A stretch of 64,000 nt of DNA from Streptomyces sp. NBRC 109706 (GTDB lineage Bacteria > Actinomycetota > Actinomycetes > Streptomycetales > Streptomycetaceae), in assembly GCF_000974485.1 (NCBI RefSeq), contig NZ_BBOM01000004.1, positions 1,116,001 through 1,180,000 of the forward strand, written 5' to 3'. The translations under genes were made by a program, and so were the position numbers. Positions 61,789 to 64,000 of this stretch are shown here, piece after piece (position 1 is the first letter of the stretch; every line of letters starts with the position of its first letter). A model generated the notes under the pieces. That model was not told the DNA's origin. It ran no database searches and saw only the letters and a program-made list of their open reading frames with translations.

Positions 61789-64000
61789 GTGGCTAAGGTC
61801 CGGGTATACGAGCTCGCCAAGGAGCTTGGAGTTGAGAGCAAGGTCGTCATGGCCAAACTCCAGGAGCTGGGTGAGTTCGTCCGTTCGGCGTCCTCGACGA
61901 TCGAGGCGCCGGTTGTACGCAAACTGACTGACGCACTGAGTGCGGGCAACGGCGGCGCCAGCCGTCGGCCCGCGAAGCCGGGAGCCCCCAAGCCGGGTGG
62001 CCCCGCCCCCAAGCCGGGCGCGCCCAGGCCGGGTGCCCCGAAGCCGGGCGCGCCGCGCCCCGGCGCCAGCGCCCCCAAGCCGGCCGGCACCGCCCCGAAG
62101 CCGGGCGGTCCCGCCCCCAAGCCGGGCCCCGCGGCCCCCGCCGCGCCGCAGCCGCCGGCCCCGTCCACGCCGGCCGCCCCGGCGAACCCCGAGTTCACCG
62201 CCCCGCAGGGCGAGGCCGCGCCGGCCAGGCCGGCCGGTCCGCGCCCGGGGCAGCAGTCCCCCAAGCCGGCGCAGCGGCCCACCGGCCCCAAGCCCGGTGG
62301 CCAGCAGAAGCCCGCCGGCGGCAAGCCGGCCGGCCCCAAGCCGGGCGGCGGCCGCCCGGCCGGCCCGCGCCCGGGCAACAACCCCTTCTCCACCGGTGGT
62401 TCCACCGGCATGGCGCGCCCCCAGCAGGCGCCGCGTCCCGGGCCGCGCCCGGCCGGCCCCGCGCAGGGCGGCGCCCCGCGTCCCGGCGGCCCGTCCCAGG
62501 GCGGTCCGCGTCCGCAGGCGCCGGGTGGCGGCCGTGCCACCCCCGGCAATATGCCGCGCCCGCAGGGCGGCAACGCCGGTCCCCGTCCGGGCCCCGGCGG
62601 TAACCGTCCCAACCCGGGCATGATGCCGCAGCGGCCCTCGGCCGGCGGTCGTCCCGGCGGCGGCGGTCCCGGCGGTCGCCCCGGTGGCGGCGGCGGTCCC
62701 GGTGCCCGTCCCGGTGGCGGTGGCGGCGGCTTCGCCGGTCGGGGCGGCAACCGCCCGGGTGGCGGCGGCGGTGGCGGCGGCTTCGGTGGTCGTCCCGGTG
62801 GCGGCGGCGGTCCCGGCGCGCGTCCCGGTGGTGGCGGCGGTTTCGCCGGCCGTCCCGGTGGCTTCGGCGGCCGTCCCGGTGGTCCGGGTGGCCGTGGTGG
62901 CACGCAGGGCGCCTTCGGCCGCCCCGGCGGCCCGGCGCGCCGTGGTCGCAAGTCGAAGCGGCAGCGTCGCCAGGAGTACGAGGCCATGCAGGCCCCGTCG
63001 ATCGGTGGCGTGATGCTGCCGCGCGGCAAGGGCGAGGTCATCCGCCTCTCCCGTGGCGCCTCGCTGACGGACTTCGCCGAGAAGATCAACGCCAACCCGG
63101 CGTCCCTGGTCCAGGTGCTGTTCAACCTGGGCGAGATGGTCACGGCGACGCAGTCGGTCTCCGACGCGACGCTGCAGCTCCTCGCCGACGAGATGAACTA
63201 CACGGTTCAGATCGTCAGCCCCGAGGAGGAGGACCGCGAGCTGCTGGAGTCCTTCGACATCGAGTTCGGCGAGGACGAGGGCGGCGAGGAGGCCCTGACC
63301 TCCAGGCCCCCGGTGGTCACCGTCATGGGCCACGTCGACCACGGTAAGACCCGCCTGCTGGACGCGATCCGCAAGACCAACGTCATCGAGGGCGAGGCCG
63401 GCGGCATCACCCAGCACATCGGTGCCTACCAGGTCTCCACCGAGGTCAACGGCGAGGACCGGCGGATCACCTTCATCGACACCCCGGGCCACGAGGCGTT
63501 CACCGCCATGCGGGCCCGTGGTGCGAAGTCGACCGACATCGCCATCCTGGTGGTCGCGGCCAACGACGGCGTGATGCCGCAGACGGTCGAGGCGCTCAAC
63601 CACGCCAAGGCCGCCGATGTGCCGATCGTGGTCGCGGTCAACAAGATCGACGTCGAGGGCGCCGACCCGGCGAAGGTGCGCGGTCAGCTCACCGAGTTCG
63701 GTCTGGTGGCCGAGGAGTACGGCGGCGACACGATGTTCGTCGACATCTCCGCCAAGCAGGGCGACAACATCGAGGGTCTGCTCGAAGCGGTGATCCTCAC
63801 CGCGGACGCCACCCTCGACCTGCGGGCCAACCCCCACCAGGCGGCCCAGGGCATCGCGATCGAGGCCCATCTGGACCGTGGCCGGGGCGCCGTGGCGACC
63901 GTGCTGGTGCAGCGCGGCACGCTGCGGGTCGGCGACACCATGGTCGCGGGCGACGCGCACGGCCGGGTCCGGGCGATGCTCGACGACGCCGGGCGGAACG
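61789..64000 (+). CDS. infB: Translation initiation factor IF-2 (3' end beyond the window)
   Basis: About 737 codons of infB are present; the gene continues past the right edge. IF-2 is the GTPase that brings fMet-tRNA to the 30S subunit and promotes subunit joining. The N-terminal IF2_N domain is at 1-50 ([19 protein letters not shown]). About 340 residues rich in Pro, Gly, Lys and Arg follow, first PKPG-type repeats, then GGGG/GRPGG stretches. A second IF2_N-like segment precedes the G domain. The G1 motif GHVDHGKT is at about 514, DTPGHEAF at about 563 and NKID at about 617. GTG 61789 follows AAGGAG by four bases. Confidence 0.96.
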   Translation, partial: MAKVRVYELAKELGVESKVVMAKLQELGEFVRSASSTIEAPVVRKLTDALSAGNGGASRRPAKPGAPKPGGPAPKPGAPRPGAPKPGAPRPGASAPKPAGTAPKPGGPAPKPGPAAPAAPQPPAPSTPAAPANPEFTAPQGEAAPARPAGPRPGQQSPKPAQRPTGPKPGGQQKPAGGKPAGPKPGGGRPAGPRPGNNPFSTGGSTGMARPQQAPRPGPRPAGPAQGGAPRPGGPSQGGPRPQAPGGGRATPGNMPRPQGGNAGPRPGPGGNRPNPGMMPQRPSAGGRPGGGGPGGRPGGGGGPGARPGGGGGGFAGRGGNRPGGGGGGGGFGGRPGGGGGPGARPGGGGGFAGRPGGFGGRPGGPGGRGGTQGAFGRPGGPARRGRKSKRQRRQEYEAMQAPSIGGVMLPRGKGEVIRLSRGASLTDFAEKINANPASLVQVLFNLGEMVTATQSVSDATLQLLADEMNYTVQIVSPEEEDRELLESFDIEFGEDEGGEEALTSRPPVVTVMGHVDHGKTRLLDAIRKTNVIEGEAGGITQHIGAYQVSTEVNGEDRRITFIDTPGHEAFTAMRARGAKSTDIAILVVAANDGVMPQTVEALNHAKAADVPIVVAVNKIDVEGADPAKVRGQLTEFGLVAEEYGGDTMFVDISAKQGDNIEGLLEAVILTADATLDLRANPHQAAQGIAIEAHLDRGRGAVATVLVQRGTLRVGDTMVAGDAHGRVRAMLDDAGRN

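Noticed and set aside
61090..63960. 956-codon leftward open frame antisense to ylxR/infB
   Set aside because: It mirrors the GC-rich low-complexity part of infB, has no recognisable domain and lies opposite well-identified genes.

Overview
The window is GC-rich (roughly 70%) actinobacterial chromosome, and everything points to a Streptomyces or very close relative. The evidence is a four-gene signal peptidase I cluster next to rplS, a full-length WhiG sporulation sigma factor, futalosine-pathway-type deaminase, GTG starts, ATGA/GTGA coupling and third-position G/C bias. No tRNA, rRNA, insertion sequence, prophage or CRISPR array was seen.

Layout. (1) 1-13.9 kb is translation and secretion core: rimM-trmD-rplS, four type I signal peptidases, a DUF2469 protein, a secreted LytM-type protein, a TetR regulator, whiG, the dprA-comM-yraN operon read leftwards, then rpsB-tsf. 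(2) 14-17.6 kb: pyrH, frr, cdsA and rlmN. (3) 17.7-21.7 kb: a TPP riboswitch controlling a thiamine ABC transporter (thiB-thiP-thiQ). (4) 21.7-25.2 kb: a secreted GHL10/DigH-like glycosidase and a leftward ABC permease/ATPase pair. (5) 25.5-39.7 kb is a mixed region that looks like GABA/amine catabolism (aminobutyraldehyde dehydrogenase, gabT, a PucR regulator, a second aldehyde dehydrogenase). Interspersed are a futalosine-type deaminase, a glycerophosphodiester phosphodiesterase, a sugar-type ABC ATPase and a large membrane P-loop protein. A striking 8-bp minisatellite lies at 27.15-27.38 kb.

(6) 40.9-49.8 kb is a self-contained plant-glucan utilisation locus. It has a GH3 beta-glucosidase with an embedded extra domain, a CUT1 transporter (binding protein and two permeases, no ATPase), a secreted GH12 endoglucanase and a LacI-type regulator. 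Four copies of one palindrome (core GAAGCGCTTC) sit beside the GH3, transporter and lacI promoters, so a single regulator probably governs all of it. (7) 50-59.4 kb: a large acyl-CoA dehydrogenase, the MEP-pathway/site-2-protease cluster dxr-rseP-ispG, two GNAT proteins, and a leftward three-gene unit (Tat lipoprotein, ferritin-like protein, degenerate APH-fold protein). (8) 59.7-64 kb: rimP-nusA-ylxR-infB. infB runs off the right edge and carries a leader with three overlapping mini-ORFs.

The most interesting items are the infB leader, the four-operator LacI/GH12/GH3 locus, the minisatellite, the TPP riboswitch with a competing hairpin, and several annotation puzzles. These are the sipX tail, the M23 gene reading through antisense to tetR, and an APH-fold protein lacking catalytic residues. 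All function calls rest on reading motifs by eye; no database search was run.
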